Positions 47,670-60,365 of a stretch of 64,000 nt of DNA are shown piece by piece. The number at the start of each line of letters is the position of its first letter. Position 1 is the first letter of the stretch. The notes under the pieces were generated by a model that worked only from the letters and a program-made list of their open reading frames with translations, searched no databases and was not told where the DNA came from. The position numbers were made by a program, and so were the translations under genes. Where the stretch lies: contig JAZBQD010000014.1 of NCBI GenBank assembly GCA_036583965.1, positions 67,672,395 through 67,736,394 of the forward strand, read 5' to 3'. The DNA is from Prunella strophiata. Lineage: Eukaryota; Chordata; Aves; Passeriformes; Prunellidae.

Positions 47670-49039
47670 GATGAGGAAGAGGAAAGAAAACAATCCAAGA
47701 AATCAGGTTGTTGGGGCATTACTGTATTAATCATCCTGAAAGCTCTGGGAGCCTCAGTGGTTCTTCAGGCTGTATGGGGCAGCAGAAGTGGCTGAGAAAA
47801 CCCTGGGTGTTAAAAAATCCCTCCAGTGACCTTTTTTCTCCATGGTTCCTGTCTCCTCTGCCTGGGAGGAGACACAATCTTGGAAACATGCAGCTTCTTT
47901 CTTCTGTCAATACAAATTCAGGAGAGTCCCATCTTGGTCCTTTTACCCCAAGGCCTCTGCCACCACTCTCAAATTTGTTTGTGATTGATGTGGTAGCACA
48001 TCTCTCCCCAGCAGAGCAGTAAGGTATCTAGGTCACGCTTCTAGGAGGGATAAAGCCAGGCTCTCTCAGGGCTGAAGTGTGAGATTTTACTTCCTAAATG
48101 ACTGTTCAAACCAGTGGGCTGTTAAGCAGGGGAGATCATACACCACTGGCTGGGTTTGCAAAGCAAAGCAGCTAAAACAGCATTTTGTGAGGGCTGTGTT
48201 CCTATTAGAATATTTTAGGCAAACTCTGAGAACACCCACACAGTCAGAAGACCAAATCTCCATCTAGCTCAGGATCCCAATGGGGATTAGACATAGGCCA
48301 ACTCTCCCATTGCTAAATTAAGTGGCTAAGAAGAAATGGGATATTTGAATCTGGAATTGCCTACCTTCCTCCATCAGCTACAGAGGGACACCTGACAACT
48401 GGCTTAGACCAAATGCCCAAATGCATATAAATGCATCCCCCCTTTTGAGTCTCAGTCCTCTATTTCTAAAAGAAGAAAACTAAGATTACTTCTTTCCTTC
48501 ATGAGGTTATTATTAGGGTAAACTAACTGTGAGTTTTTTAGTACTGTTAGGACAAGTTTAGAAACTATTCAGAAGCAGCAGTGCTGTGGGGGAGAAGAAA
48601 CATTTCAAAAATCAATTAATTTGCTCTAGGAGAAAGGGGAATTCATTTTTGCTTTATGTCTAACACATCAATTTTGCTGCTGTCTGTTCAGGCCCAACTT
48701 GTTCCTTGGAGCTAATGATCACAGATGCAGCAGAGCTGGAATAGCTCCTTCTCCTTCACTTCCTGCTGATGGATTAGAGGACACCTTGCCTCTGTAACAA
48801 CCAGAGTCTCTCCTTATCTACACAAGGAAGATCCAGGGAACACCTTATTTGAGTGCCAAGGGAGATTGAAATTAGGCAGATCTACAGGACAAGCTCCCAT
48901 AAACCTGCAGAGACCTGGGAGAAGCAAGGGCAGCTCAGGCTTCTGCAAGACCACACCTAAAACAGGGCGAGCAGCAGACGTTGTCAACTCACCAGTGAGG
49001 GTGGCAGGTCCCCCCGTGTGCTTTCTCAGGAAGTTTTGT
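47664..49039. other. Unique sequence with a possible decayed MIR-like patch
   Basis: Around 48445-48530 there is a GAGTCTCAGTCCTCTATTTC / AGAAAACTAAGATTAC / ATGAGGTTATTATTAGGG order. It vaguely recalls the MIR 'cctcagtttcctcatctgtaaaat…gaggtt' layout but is too decayed to call. Otherwise unique, with no gene recognised. Confidence 0.35.
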
Positions 49040-49540
49040 ATAAACATAAACTCATTTGTGGTCTCTGAGTTTGAAACGATTATTCCCACAAACAGACCAA
49101 TAGGAAGCAGAAATAGACCGAATGCGTATTTTTCAGTTTGTGGTCTCCCCGGGGTTTAAATACAAAGAGAGAGTTAACAAAATGAATGACAACATTACAC
49201 CTGAAGACGATTAGGAAACAAGATAAGACACCCCTGTGTTTATCTTTGACAGCCATTACAACACAACGTAGCCAATATGTAGTTCAATCAGTTCTGATGA
49301 CACTTTCTTTCTCTTTTTATGATAAGAACCGTTAGGTTTAAATCCTGCCAAGTAAAACGAGCCCAGATATTGGCGGCAGCGATAAGAGTGGCTCTGCCTT
49401 TGGGCTAATAATAGTTGATACACCTATCGGTCATAAAGCAGTTTGCAAATGCTAAGGAATTTGATTACCATTTTCCTCTAATTTACACAGAGATTTATTG
49501 AGGTAACCAGACAACTAAATGTGCCACTAGGCACTAATGG
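49040..49540. promoter_or_regulatory. Candidate conserved regulatory element with GATA motifs
   Basis: WGATAR matches occur at 49221-49226 (AGATAA), 49240-49245 (reverse, TTATCT) and 49320-49325 (TGATAA), with a near match CGATAAG at 49380. That makes four GATAAG-like sites in about 165 bases. CpGs are retained (ACCGAATGCG, GACGATT, AACGTAG, AACCGTT, AACGAG, GGCGGCAGCG, ATCGG), roughly a dozen in the segment, while neighbouring kilobases are CpG-poor. No repeat or transposon similarity is visible. This profile fits a constrained enhancer, but conservation and activity are untested inference. Confidence 0.4.
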
Positions 49541-51356
49541 ATTTTTAAAAAGTCGTTTGGACGTTTAGCTGTCACTGAGAGTCAAGAGAGCACTTGAACC
49601 CAAGTACAGATCCTGCCACCTAAACACCACTGGATTCATTTCAGCACCCAGCTGAAGGCAGTAATCCTTTAACATTGTCCTAAAACTCAGGAGCTTGTAC
49701 TCTGAAAGCAGAACAGGAGGTAAATGGGGAAGCTTGCAGGACTAATGAGGAAGTTTTGGTCATCACAGAATGCTGTGCCTGCACAGAGCCCTTGTCAAGC
49801 TCTCTACTGTCAATCCCTGTGCAATTAGCTTTACCTCATTTACTGCGGAATTAATTTCACATAGCTCAGGCTACTACTACTCCTACATCAGGGTTAAAGT
49901 CAAATAAATTCTTTCACTTGTGACTCACTCCCACTTTTGTCCCAGCTTTTCAATTCACTCCAGGGTTGGGGAGAAGGACAAGAGGACTACTTATTGAACA
50001 ATGAGTGAGATTTAAAAAACAACAAATTACATCAATGTGTTTAAACCTGCATTGTTTCAGGCTCCCCATGAATCAGTATTAGCAGGACCAAGCTGCACAA
50101 GGGCAGGCAGAAGGCTGGAACTGGAGGAGAAAGGCTGGCTTTGACACGCACATTTATTTTTGCACACTTCCCATGTCTGTGGTCAAGGAGCTTAAGATGA
50201 TGCCCAACTTTGAGGGATGTAAGAATAACTTCTAGTCCTAGAGGAAACCAAATGTGGCACTTCATTCTTTTTTCACCCAGTCAGGTACAGAAGGACTGAT
50301 GCAGAATCTTTAATTTGGCTTGTGCAGTTTCACCTTACACCTCATTAAACCTTTCTCAGATAATCAGATATTCATACTACCAGTCTATGTGTCATTCCAG
50401 GAGATTGTCAGGATGTTTACTGGCTTTCTAAGTCTAGAATGAGGATTTTTTTTTTTTTTTTTTTTGCCAAAGAGCAGGGAAAGAAGCTTATCTCTTCAGT
50501 TACTTTTAATTTGGTGGTGCTTTGCTGTTTTCATTAATATGTATTGAGAGCAGAGGAAAATAAAGTAACTGTCACTTAAACCACTAATGGAATTAAAAAT
50601 TGACATAGTCAAGGCAGTAACCAATGCCTTCATAGTGATGTGTTATGACTTAGCTAAATAATGTGACCTTTTATTGTCTGCAAGTGTAATTTCCAAAAGC
50701 CTCCCTCCTAAACTGGAGTTTAGGTGTCTCTCTGAGCTCTCTTTAGGCAGATGCCACTTTTATTCCAAAATTCATGATTTAGTGACAATTTGGCAGCAAC
50801 AAGAAGGTGCTGTGCTAACATATCTGGAAATATCTGTTCTTTCAGACCTTGCTTGAAAGGAATGTCACTGTGGGTCTTGCACATCCAGAGGAAGTGGAAA
50901 CTGAATTATTTGACATCAGCAGAGGAAGAGAGAGCCGCCCCAGGTGCTTCATGTGGCACATGGCTCTGTGAACCTGCACCCAAAATCAGAGCTTTGTGCA
51001 AGCACACAGACAGGCAGCTGAATCCTACAGAGATTGTAAGACAGATACCAACAGCATAACCTTCCACAGGATGTTTTTTAGCTGGCAAATCTCATGCAGC
51101 AAGGTCTCACTAACCCACGTGGAGTCAGCCCTAATGATTGTCTCATGGTGAGTGTGGAAACTCAGCACTGAACGAGGCACTGCAAGGAGGTTTTCTCCCC
51201 AAATGAAATAAATGCCAAAAAATATATCCCTTTGTTTTGTGAGCTTTGCAATGAATTTTTGGTTGAAGCCATGGAAAAATAGCCCAACAGCTTTGTCAGA
51301 TCATAATCCTGGTGTCAGTATTCCAGGTGTGGCTCAGTCAAACAAATGAGCAATGA
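49541..51356. other. Unique noncoding sequence
   Basis: No gene or transposon was recognised. A T20 run at 50446-50465 is followed by GCCAAAGAGCAG. Frames of 60-89 codons lack domains. Confidence 0.45.
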
Positions 51357-51797
51357 TAGGATCACAGAATCACAAAATGTTTTGAGTTGGAAAAGAACTT
51401 AAAGATCATTCCATTTCAACCCCTCTGCCATGGCCAGGGATATTTTCCACTATCCCAGGCTGCTCAAAGCCCCGTCCAACCTGTCCTTGGACACATCCAG
51501 GGATGGGGCAGCCACAGCTTCTCTGGACAAACTTTGCCAGGGCCTAATGCCACAGACAGTAAAGCATTTATTCCTAATATCTGACCTAAACTCACCCTCT
51601 TTCACTCTGAAGGCATTGCCCCTTGTCCTATCACTCCATGCCCTTCTCCAAAGTTCCTCTCCAGCTCTCCTGTACATCCCCTTTAGGTTGAAGATCCTCT
51701 GAGGTCTCCCTGGAACCTTCTCTTCCCCAGGATGAACAGCTCCTTCAGGTCCATGTCCTTCTTGATCCCAACTAGATAAGGTCACCTCCCTAACTTA
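51357..51797 (-). mobile_element. CR1 LINE, 5'-truncated with ORF2 C-terminus
   Basis: The plus-strand text starts ATAGGATCACAGAATCACAAAATG and runs through CCCCTCTGCCATGGCCAGGG, CTGTCCTTGGACACATCCAGG, TTCCTAATATCTGACCTAAAC and CCCTTGTCCTATCACTCCATG. It ends near AGGTCCATGTCCTTCTTG. The minus frame reads YRRAGEELWRRAWSDRTRGNAFRVKEG, then REAVAAPSLDVSKDRLDGALSSLG. That makes it one of the better preserved ORF2 ends here, although the frame upstream of 51785 leaves CR1. Confidence 0.93.
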
Positions 51798-53547
51798 GAT
51801 TTATATTCAGGCAGACCTCTGGCCACTGCCTTTCCCCCAAACCAAAACACCCACTCAATATTCCATCTAAAACACTGGAGGCATTGAGAAAATTAAAGTA
51901 AAATATATATATGTTCATGAAAACGAGGTGAGCAGACCCTTAGAAACTGCAGCAATTTCTTCCTTCTCTCTTTCACGGCACTAAGAGTGGAGGAGCACTA
52001 AGATGTATTGAAGCAAACAGAAAGACTTTAGAAAGTACATGGATGGTGAAAAAAAGGCATAAATTTGGAAATTAAGGCAAGAAATAACAGCGGCTGGATC
52101 AAGATTTCTACTTCCACTCCTGGAAGACTAAAAACCAATCAATACCATCAGGTACAATTAAGAGATCCCCTTCACTGTACACACCCCCACTCTCAGATTC
52201 AAGGTTTTATCCCAGGTGGCTTTGTGGCACCATCCCTAAATTAGATAAATGCAAGTTAGAGATAATTCAAGCCAAATGTTTCCATTGGGATTATTAACTT
52301 CATTCTTTCAGAAAATAGTGATTTCATCTCATCAGTATTTTTTTTTAAATAATTATGATAAAATCTAAATATATTTATGATTTACAACAAAAAATGCTTG
52401 TCTTTTGTGTTGTTGCCATATTCAAGACATTTCTATTTTAGTCCAGAATTGGATTACAAATCAAAACAGACAAGTCAAATCAATGAAGTAAAAATGAAAT
52501 TGTCAATTCCACTTATCCTACACATCATTTCAGAATTTTGGCCATGCAGGTGTTTTTTTTCTTTTTCTTACCAATGGAAAACAGGAAAAAAAAAGATGAT
52601 TTGGAATCCCCTGTAGTACAATAACCCTGACTTCCTATTCCAAGTGCTTCACTCTTGCAATATTTTCAGCTCAGATTCCCATCAGCTGAACTCTTGTCCT
52701 TACAGATAAGGAAAGTGGCTTTCTTAATTTTACATCTATTTGGGATAGTTCTAGAAAAAAAAAAAAATATTTATAATTCTTTGAATTTACTTTGAATTCC
52801 CTAAAGCTACTTCCCAGGTTTTTAGCAAGCTTCAAGATGCACCTCTGAATTCACATCTCTCTCACAGTGAAGGGAAAACCTTGTTTGATAATGGATAGGA
52901 AGACAGTGAGGCAGGGTTGCTGATACAGCACAGAGAAGAATTGGTGCACACAGCTAATCTGTGTTTATTAATTTTTTATCAGGTCCTTTCCTCTCTCCAT
53001 TCTGTGCAAATAACATAAGTGTGCATTAAAATGGAAGCAGATTAGTGATTCACTGGACTCTGGGAGACTGCACTCCTGCTTAGGGTTGAACATGAGTCTA
53101 AAATTAAAGTTAATCGAATCCAGCCAGATTTACGAAAGTTTTTAAATGCCTGAGGATGCAAACAGTGTAACCTCTCAACCCTTACTCTAAGTGCATCTTT
53201 TCTTTTATTAATTTTTGCCATGAGTGCAGAGAAGACTGGCTGCACACAGGATGCAGGTAGATAACACAGATGAATTCATTTAAGTACTGCAGCTGGGGTG
53301 GTCTCACTCCTTCCTTCCTTCCTACTCCTCCACTTCTTACCTACATCCTTCCACCACTGCCATCAGCTCCCAGGGCACCTCAGGTCCCTTTCTGAAGCAG
53401 GTCAGCTCTGAACTGGCAGAAAAAAATAACACAGAAACAGAACTGGGCTGGTTTTTGCCAGGATTTTACCAGGTTGCAGAAGAGCAGTATCTCAGCTAAG
53501 AGTTCAGTGTGTTTCAGCATGTGAAGGGTTTGGGTTAATAAAATCAG
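51798..53547. other. Unique AT-rich noncoding sequence
   Basis: Short A runs at 52755-52768 and a T-rich patch at 52338-52347. No gene, CR1 or MIR was recognised. Confidence 0.45.
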
Positions 53548-53602
53548 CAGTTGGACTCGATGATCTTAGAGGTCTTTTCCAAACTAAATTATTCCATGGT
53601 TA
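53548..53602 (+). mobile_element. CR1 LINE, terminal tail only
   Basis: CAGTTGGACTCGATGATCTTAG, AGGTCTTTTCCAAACTAAAT and TATTCCATGGTTATC. Only about 55 bases are recognisable. It shares the 'ggtcttttc-aaactaaat' wording with the copy at 33700-33833. Confidence 0.75.
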
Positions 53603-53990
53603 TCTGTTGGTGCCCAGGGATGGGAGGAATGAAAGGAAAAAATGGGAGAGAAGGAATCCTTTTAGATTAGCAGGGAGTAGCACTGCACCATACACAAAGC
53701 ATTGTAATTGCTACTCACACCCTGGCTTCAGAATAAAATCTAACCTGAGGAGGCTTTGTCTTTTAACAAAAATAACCACAAAGTTCAAAAAGGCATCTTT
53801 TAATGTTTTTAGAAGATTGTGCTGAATAATAGATGTGGCTTCATGTTTGAAACTTTGCCTGTTTAAACATGATATGACCACAATCTTGTTTTTGCACTTG
53901 TAATTTAGTTAGAGAAAGAAACTCAGAGAAAAATAAATCTGTGAATGTTCATTAATGACTGTGTAAACAGTGAGTACTGGCTTCACAGGC

Positions 53991-54019
<29 letters not shown>
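53991..54019. repeat. T29 homopolymer
   Basis: Twenty-nine consecutive T residues after TTCACAGGC, followed by GCAAATATTCAG. Not linked to a recognisable retroposon on the minus strand. Confidence 0.93.
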
Positions 54020-54021
<2 letters not shown>

Positions 54022-54164
54022 AAATATTCAGTAAGAAGGACATGCAATTCCTAGTGGATTATTGCTGCAATGCCTGGATATTCCTAGATGGATATTTTAT
54101 CAGCACTTTATGGGAATTTGCAGCCACAGTCAGCAAGGTATTCTTCAGCAATCCATCAGCTACT

Positions 54165-54363
54165 CTTCTCTAGTGTCCTCCACTACTCTACTCTTGTGAG
54201 ACCTCACCAGGAGTACTGCATCCAGCTCTGGAGCCCCCAACACAGGAAAAACATGGGAATATGGAATGAAGTCCAGAGGAGAGGCACTAAGTTTATCATA
54301 GATGTTGGCACTAGATGATGATTAAGGTCCCTTCCAATCCCACACCACTCCCTTATTCTATTA
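54165..54363 (+). mobile_element. CR1 LINE with a large internal deletion
   Basis: The left part carries ORF2 sequence (plus frame reading [23 protein letters not shown]…[10 protein letters not shown]). At about 54290-54310 it jumps straight to the 3' UTR tail (CACTAGATGATGATTAAGG, TCCCTTCCAATCCCACACC, ending TTATTCTATTATT). Judging by the copy at 10184-10920, several hundred bases between these two parts are missing. Confidence 0.88.
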
Positions 54364-56924
54364 TTTCCACATGATGCTTCATTCATTTTGGCAGATTTAA
54401 CAGTGTCTCTAAACTGATGGGGGGAAAAAAGCTTCCAATAATTACTCAGCTATCATCTGAGTTTGTACAAAGTATGCCACAAATAAGTCATCATTTGTTT
54501 TTGAAAGCTGTGTAGCAAAAGTTTTCTAACACTTTTTCTCATCTTCCAGAAGGGTTTCAGAATTACAGAAGAGATCTCACTTTGTCAGCCCTCAGCATGT
54601 TCTGATGCTTGTTCTCACAAGAGGAGAATCACAAGGCTTGATAAATATTTTCCAGCCTTTTAGGGTTATAGTTTGTATTTATTATTTTATGTTTGTAACT
54701 TTTTTGCCTTATAATGGATGACTGCCCCATTCTGTTGAACTGTGCATCTCAATAGTTGGTAGAGAGTGCAGTTTGTTGTAGCTCAAGGTACAATTCATGA
54801 GGCTGAGCTCATCCCATCCCCACTGGATCTGCAGCTGGTGTTCTTTGGGTTTACATCAGACACCTTTAAAAATCAGTCAAAGGGACTTCAGAGGAAAATC
54901 TGTGAGATCTTGAGCTGGTGTAACCCAGCTGTACCTTTTGCAGCCTTCTTTACAACTGTAAGAAATCCTCTCTTTAAAAATTAATAGAAAATCCTACTCC
55001 ATAAGGCAGCAAAATTCCTTCTTTAGGGTGCAACAAAGATTGCCTTCATTTGTGTCTGACCTGAGCAGGGATTTTGGTCTTCCTTTGGAGGCCAAGTTTC
55101 AGGTGTAAAACTCCCAGATCAAGCTGTGCCAAAGGGAGAGAGTGGGGGTTACATTTTTCAGGCAGGGAAATTTACTTCTTAATGTTCAATCCATGCATAG
55201 TCCTTGAACAATGGGCTGGCTTCTTTTCCCCCTCTGGCAACTGAATCATGTTGTACTGTAAATAATGTCCTGCAGCGTGGCCCTCCCCCTTCCTAAGGAA
55301 AAAGAAAAAGGAAAAATATAAACCTCTCCCATAGCTGGCTATGCTGATATTATTACTCATTGACTGCATCAGCACAGGTCTACATTAGACACTTGTCAAA
55401 ATCCCTGCCAAGAGAAAGTTTTCATTTTCATCAATTTATTTTTAGTAGAGCAGCTGGGAAATCCAGCGACTGGCTGAGTGGAGACCTGGAGATTGGAGAG
55501 GATAAGCTCTTTTTCCAAAGGCACTTTGGGCTCCCTCTGCCTACAAGTGAAACTTCTCCCTGGGAACTTTTGTTGACCAGGCTGGACAAGAGCAGTCCTT
55601 TTCTCCCCAGGCTGCTGGGACTCTGCCCAGCTCCAAACAAAAAAACCCAGTTTACATTGGTGGTTTATTTATCTGTCCCACCTACTGTGGTGGCACAGGG
55701 GACAGGGGTGGTGGACAGTTCAGGTCACATGTGCCAGAGGTGCTTGCAATGCCATGGGAAAAAATTTGCCATATTCATTGGTCTGGAATTAAACACCATG
55801 TGGTTCCTTTCAGTTGCTGCTTTCTAGGGTAAGCCAGAAACACAGGATCCTTCTACATTCAGCAGAGAACACAGCACCCTGAAATTTTATCAGCTTGCCT
55901 CTTCCAGCCACTTCAGTTATCACCACAATCATCCTGGGGAAGTGCTCATTGCTCCCTGTTTATTATAGAGGGTCTGGACATTAAGTATGCCCTAAACATC
56001 AACTTGGGGAGAGGAGTTCTCCCTAAAGTATGACTTGGTACTTTTGTCCTTGTGGTAGCATCAAGCAATCAGGGGCACAACCATCATTTTGCTCTACAAA
56101 AGTGAATGAAATCAAGTTCTAAAAGGTGATTCAAAAGACACTGCTGTTCATGTATTCTCTTTGGGCTAACAACACCTCACTTCCTAGGCCACTGAAAGCT
56201 AAAACAGCATGTTAGCCAGGTTTTCTACTTAGATGAGTTCTCCAGTGTCCAATATCTTTGATGAGTTTAGAACAATGCTTTTCTCCTCAGGTTAATGTCT
56301 CAGTGAGAGAGTTGATTTGTCAAGATTTTTTCACAGGTTTTGTAGAAATGTAATATCTGTGAATATATTATTGCTTTCCCCTTATTTCCCCCACTTCAAT
56401 TTAATGTAGCAGGTTAATATTTCCTTGCCAGTGAAATGAAATAATTTCTGGGTTTTTTTTTTTTTTCATTAATATTTGGGAAAAGGTCAACAACAGGGAC
56501 AAAATAACACACAAGATAAACCCAGTTTGCTAAATAAAATCTTCCACACTTGCTGATTTGATTTACAAACTCTCAGGCTGCTTTGCAGTTCTCCATCCTC
56601 TCACTTTCCCTGCACAAGACCCAAAACCTCAGATGCAGTAGGACAACTACTCCATCATCCATGTATGCTCCTGTCTCATGACAGTGGAGGAACCACAGCC
56701 TTGTGCCACCTGTGATGGGGAAAGAGGTTCCATGGCAGGACCAATGAGCCAAACTGATTTCTCTCAGATGCAGAAGAATGGTTTGACTTGCCAAAATTTG
56801 TGTCAGTACTGATGGAAACTGCCAGTATCATAGCAGGAAACAGGAGGATTCAGAGATCCACAAGAATTCCATGCCTCATCCCTATATAGGTCTTATCTAC
56901 ACAGAATAGCTGAAATTGTTTAAA
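54364..56924. other. Unique noncoding sequence
   Basis: No transposon was recognised. The largest frame (plus 55360-55827, 155 codons) has no domain, and a minus frame overlaps it. T-rich tract near 56452-56467. Confidence 0.45.
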
Positions 56925-57003
56925 TTTGATTAAAGAAAATATATTAAAGCATATTAATTTAAAATATATTTAAAAATATAAATATATATATATTTAAAAT
57001 TAA
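56925..57003. repeat. AT-only low-complexity tract
   Basis: Almost entirely A and T, with repeated TATATTTAAAA-type words and a short (AT)n core at about 56982-56992. It directly abuts the CR1 copy that follows. Confidence 0.8.
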
Positions 57004-57008
57004 AAGTC

Positions 57009-57300
57009 TTTGGAGAGGAACTTTTTACAAGGGAAACCAAGGAGAGTGGCTTAAACTGACAGAGGGCATGTTTAGATCAGATGTTAGAAAGAAATTCTTC
57101 CTTGTGAGGGTGGTGAGGCTCTGGCACAGGGTGCCCAGAGCAGCTGTGGCTGCCCTTGGATCCCTGGAAGTCTCCAAGGCCAGGCTGGATGGGGCTTGGA
57201 ACAACCTGGGATAGTGGAAGGTGTCCCTGTTCATAGAAGGGGGTTGGAACAAGATGGGCTTTAAGGTCACCTCTAACCCAAATTCCATGAATTTTTCATT
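57009..57300 (+). mobile_element. CR1 LINE, 3' end fragment
   Basis: TTGGAGAGGAACTTTTTACAAG, AGTGGCTTAAACTGACAGAGG, TTTAGATCAGATGTTAGAAAG, GGGTGGTGAGGCTCTGGCAC, CTCCAAGGCCAGGCTGGATGG and AAGGTCACCTCTAACCC follow in consensus order. The terminal repeat is worn down (TTCCATGAATTTTTCATTC). Confidence 0.94.
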
Positions 57301-58327
57301 CTGTATGGACTTCAGAGCAGCCACATAGTTCTTCACAAGATAACCTAAATCAGCCTGAGAATTGCTGTAAGCATATTTTCCATGGAAAGCTGGGGGAACT
57401 ATTCCATGAGCTGCTGAGAACTACTTGTGAAGTGTTTAAAATCTTCTGGTTTAGAAAAACTCCCCATTTCCATGTATAAAACTGGTCCATGAGGAGAGGT
57501 ATTTCAATTTATTTTTTTTTTTCTAAACAAATATAATTAATACAAGCTCTGTCTAAATTTTTGACTGTTATGTAGGACCTGACAATATCTGGTTTTCTTG
57601 TGTTCAATTAGACAATTAAAAGTCTTCTGGGCAGACAAAATTTTAATTTTGCAGAACCTCTGCAGCAATGAATTGTAAGTACAGCATCAATGTGACCTCC
57701 ATGTGACGAAGCAATTTGAAAATTAAAAAAAAACAACTTTTGGTGAAATTACTGGGGCAAGTAGTTTTAATGCAAGTATTCATTCAGTGCTGCAATAATA
57801 AAGGATTCAAATAAATCCAAGTGAAACATTAAGCAGAACTTTGTGTGTATGTAGGAGGGATGCCCTGGGGAGCACACTGTGGTTATGCAGCATTCACAGA
57901 GACAGGACGTTAAACACACACACACACAAAAATGCAAAGTTAAAATATTGTAAAGACCTTGCCATAAACCTGCCAGAAATCAGAGGAAATTTGGAGCAAT
58001 GATAACTCACAAGGGGTTTGATTCTACTCTCACTCATGCTGAGTGCACATCAGTGTCATGCATTTGTCATCCCAGGCTTTGCTATCAATTCACACCAGTT
58101 CAGGGAGAACCAGGTTCTGCCCTATTAACTGTTGATGTTCTGCTACTTAACTGAGACCTCAGGACCATAACAGTCATCAAAGGGACCTCTTCATTTCAAG
58201 CCTTTGTTTTGATTAGATCAACATTTGGAGAGAAAAAAGACCCCATGTGTGCAATCTTTCATGCTGTCCTTCAGTCCCTGAATTATTTCCATTATTAAAA
58301 ATTGACCTGAAGTGAAAAATGATTCCC
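57301..58327. other. Unique noncoding sequence with a short CA repeat
   Basis: An (AC)n run of about 16 bases lies near 57913-57928. No gene or transposon was recognised. Confidence 0.5.
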
Positions 58328-58570
58328 ACAGAAACACAGAATCACAGTATTGGTGTTTAGATTGGAAGGGACCTTAGGGATCATTAAGTTCCAGCTCCTC
58401 TGTCACAGGCAGGGACAACTTCCACTAGATCCAGGTTGCACAGAGCTCCATCCAACCTGGCCTTGAACATTTCCAGGGATGAGACATCCACAGCTTCTCT
58501 GGACAACTTGTTCCAGTGCCTCACTACCCTTACAGTGAAGAGTTCCTTCCTAATATCCAATATGTCTTGC
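58328..58570 (-). mobile_element. CR1 LINE, 3' end fragment
   Basis: The plus-strand text reads ACAGAAACACAGAATCACAG, GATTGGAAGGGACCTTAGGG, CCACTAGATCCAGGTTGCAC, CCATCCAACCTGGCCTTGAAC, CTTCTCTGGACAACTTGTTCC and GAGTTCCTTCCTAATATCC. The minus frame reads IRKELFTVRVVRHWNKLSREAVD, then FKARLDGALCNL, the usual CR1 ORF2 C-terminus. Confidence 0.94.
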
Positions 58571-60365
58571 TTCTCAGCATTTGCCTTCAACACATCTTAT
58601 TAGCCTGGGCAAAGCTCCATCCTAACATGATTTCCAGTTCAGAGCTGGCCCATATCCAGCCAGCTCAGAGTGCAGGCAAAATGAGCTTCATCCACTTGTG
58701 CCCATCTATGTCAACGTGCCCTAACTGAGAAGCTTTGAGCTAAACCATCCTAACAGTCAGAGATATTTGGAAAGAGAGGGCATATTTTTCTCCCTGAGAA
58801 AAATCAAAATTGCTTGCACATGTAAGACTGACTTGTGGTTTTTGATGAAGAGACTCTGTCAAGCTAATGGCCAGCTGGTGATTAAAAGACACTTTCTGTT
58901 TACTGGACTGAGAGCTAGTATAAAGTAGTAGATGGCTTTTTTTGTTGTTGTTGTTGTGTTACAAATTTAACAAACTTTATTTTCCACTATTATGAAATGC
59001 TAAATTCTGAAAAGGAAAGACTTCTGTGGTTTATGTGTTTCTAAAACTAGAAACTATTACTTGTAGGCGTGAGACATTTGTTACTAATTCTTGAGGGGCC
59101 CTTTGTGAACAAGTGGCTCTCTTTCAGTAGCTGGAGCTCTACACCTGCTTCCAAGCAAGGATTTTGGAGGAAGAAATGCTGGGCAGAAGACACAAAAAGG
59201 AAGAGCTCCTTATTGAGCATGTTGAGTACTCCTAAAAGCTGTTGAATTTTCCCTGTACTTAAAGTGGAATTTTTCAAAATAAGTTTTTGGTAGAACTCAC
59301 CTTGATTTGGTCACCTACAAGATAAAATTTGGATTCAGCTCCAGACAGACACCCAAATTTACATGTCTGTGTGTAGATGTTTATTTGTGAATTATGATCT
59401 TAGTTCAGCTGCTCACACAGAGATGTCCAATATAATTTTATAAGTTGTGGGCTACCCAAGCCACTTCTATATGTAGTAGAAACAACAAACTATGAGAAGC
59501 CAAAGCCCTTCTGGAGAGGTACTCAAAAACCTTTAGGAAAATGCCACAGGGCATTCCAAAGAGTGCAAGGCTCCACTTAAGGGCATCTGAACTGAAAGAG
59601 TGTGACATGGTACCTGCAACCAGGATATCTGCTGGAGGTGAGGACAGATCCACTAGGATAGCTCAGACAGCACTAAACACTCACTAATCTGCAGTCTGGA
59701 GGATGCAGCTGACCTGTCTGCAGAGTAAAATGAAACACAGGCTCCACAGACTGCTACATCTCCATTCCCTCCTAAGAGAAAAAAAAGCGTCTACCTCACA
59801 TGGAGACTTCCAAAATTCCAGTCTCTAACTGAACCCTGCCCCAGACGTCCCAAATAAATTATTTACTCTGATTTCTATTAAAGTCATGAAGTGAGACAGT
59901 GGGTGATTGACCCCACTTATCTTGGACTTCGGCCTTAGGATTGGATGAATCAATCTCAAGAGGTGCCTGTATCTCCCCACTGAACAAAAATCGAGCCTAC
60001 CCAACCAGATTAAATGCATTGCCTGTCTTTTAGATGATGGAACAGCCCTGTCCACAGGCATCTCTTTATTTTCACTGGTATCAGCATTTATTAACTTAGT
60101 GGAAGGACAGCCCAAGTCTGAGCATTTCTGAGAAGCCCATCTCTAACATCTTGGAGTTCACTAATGTAGTTTTCTTTCCCTCATCCCAGGAACTTGTGGC
60201 TCAGGGAGTTCTTGAGCCAGAAATATATCTTTGCAGTCCAGAGCCCTAGATGATCTTTTCTTTCACAGGTTTGTGCAATTTTTTATCTAATCCACGGGAA
60301 TTTATTATTATCCAGACATTTCACAGCAGAAGAGGAACCTCTTCCTTCTGTATGCTTCTAACTTC
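58571..60365. other. Unique noncoding sequence
   Basis: No CR1 or MIR was recognised. A short (GTT)n tract lies near 58941-58957. The minus frame 59825-60115 (96 codons) has no domain. Confidence 0.45.
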
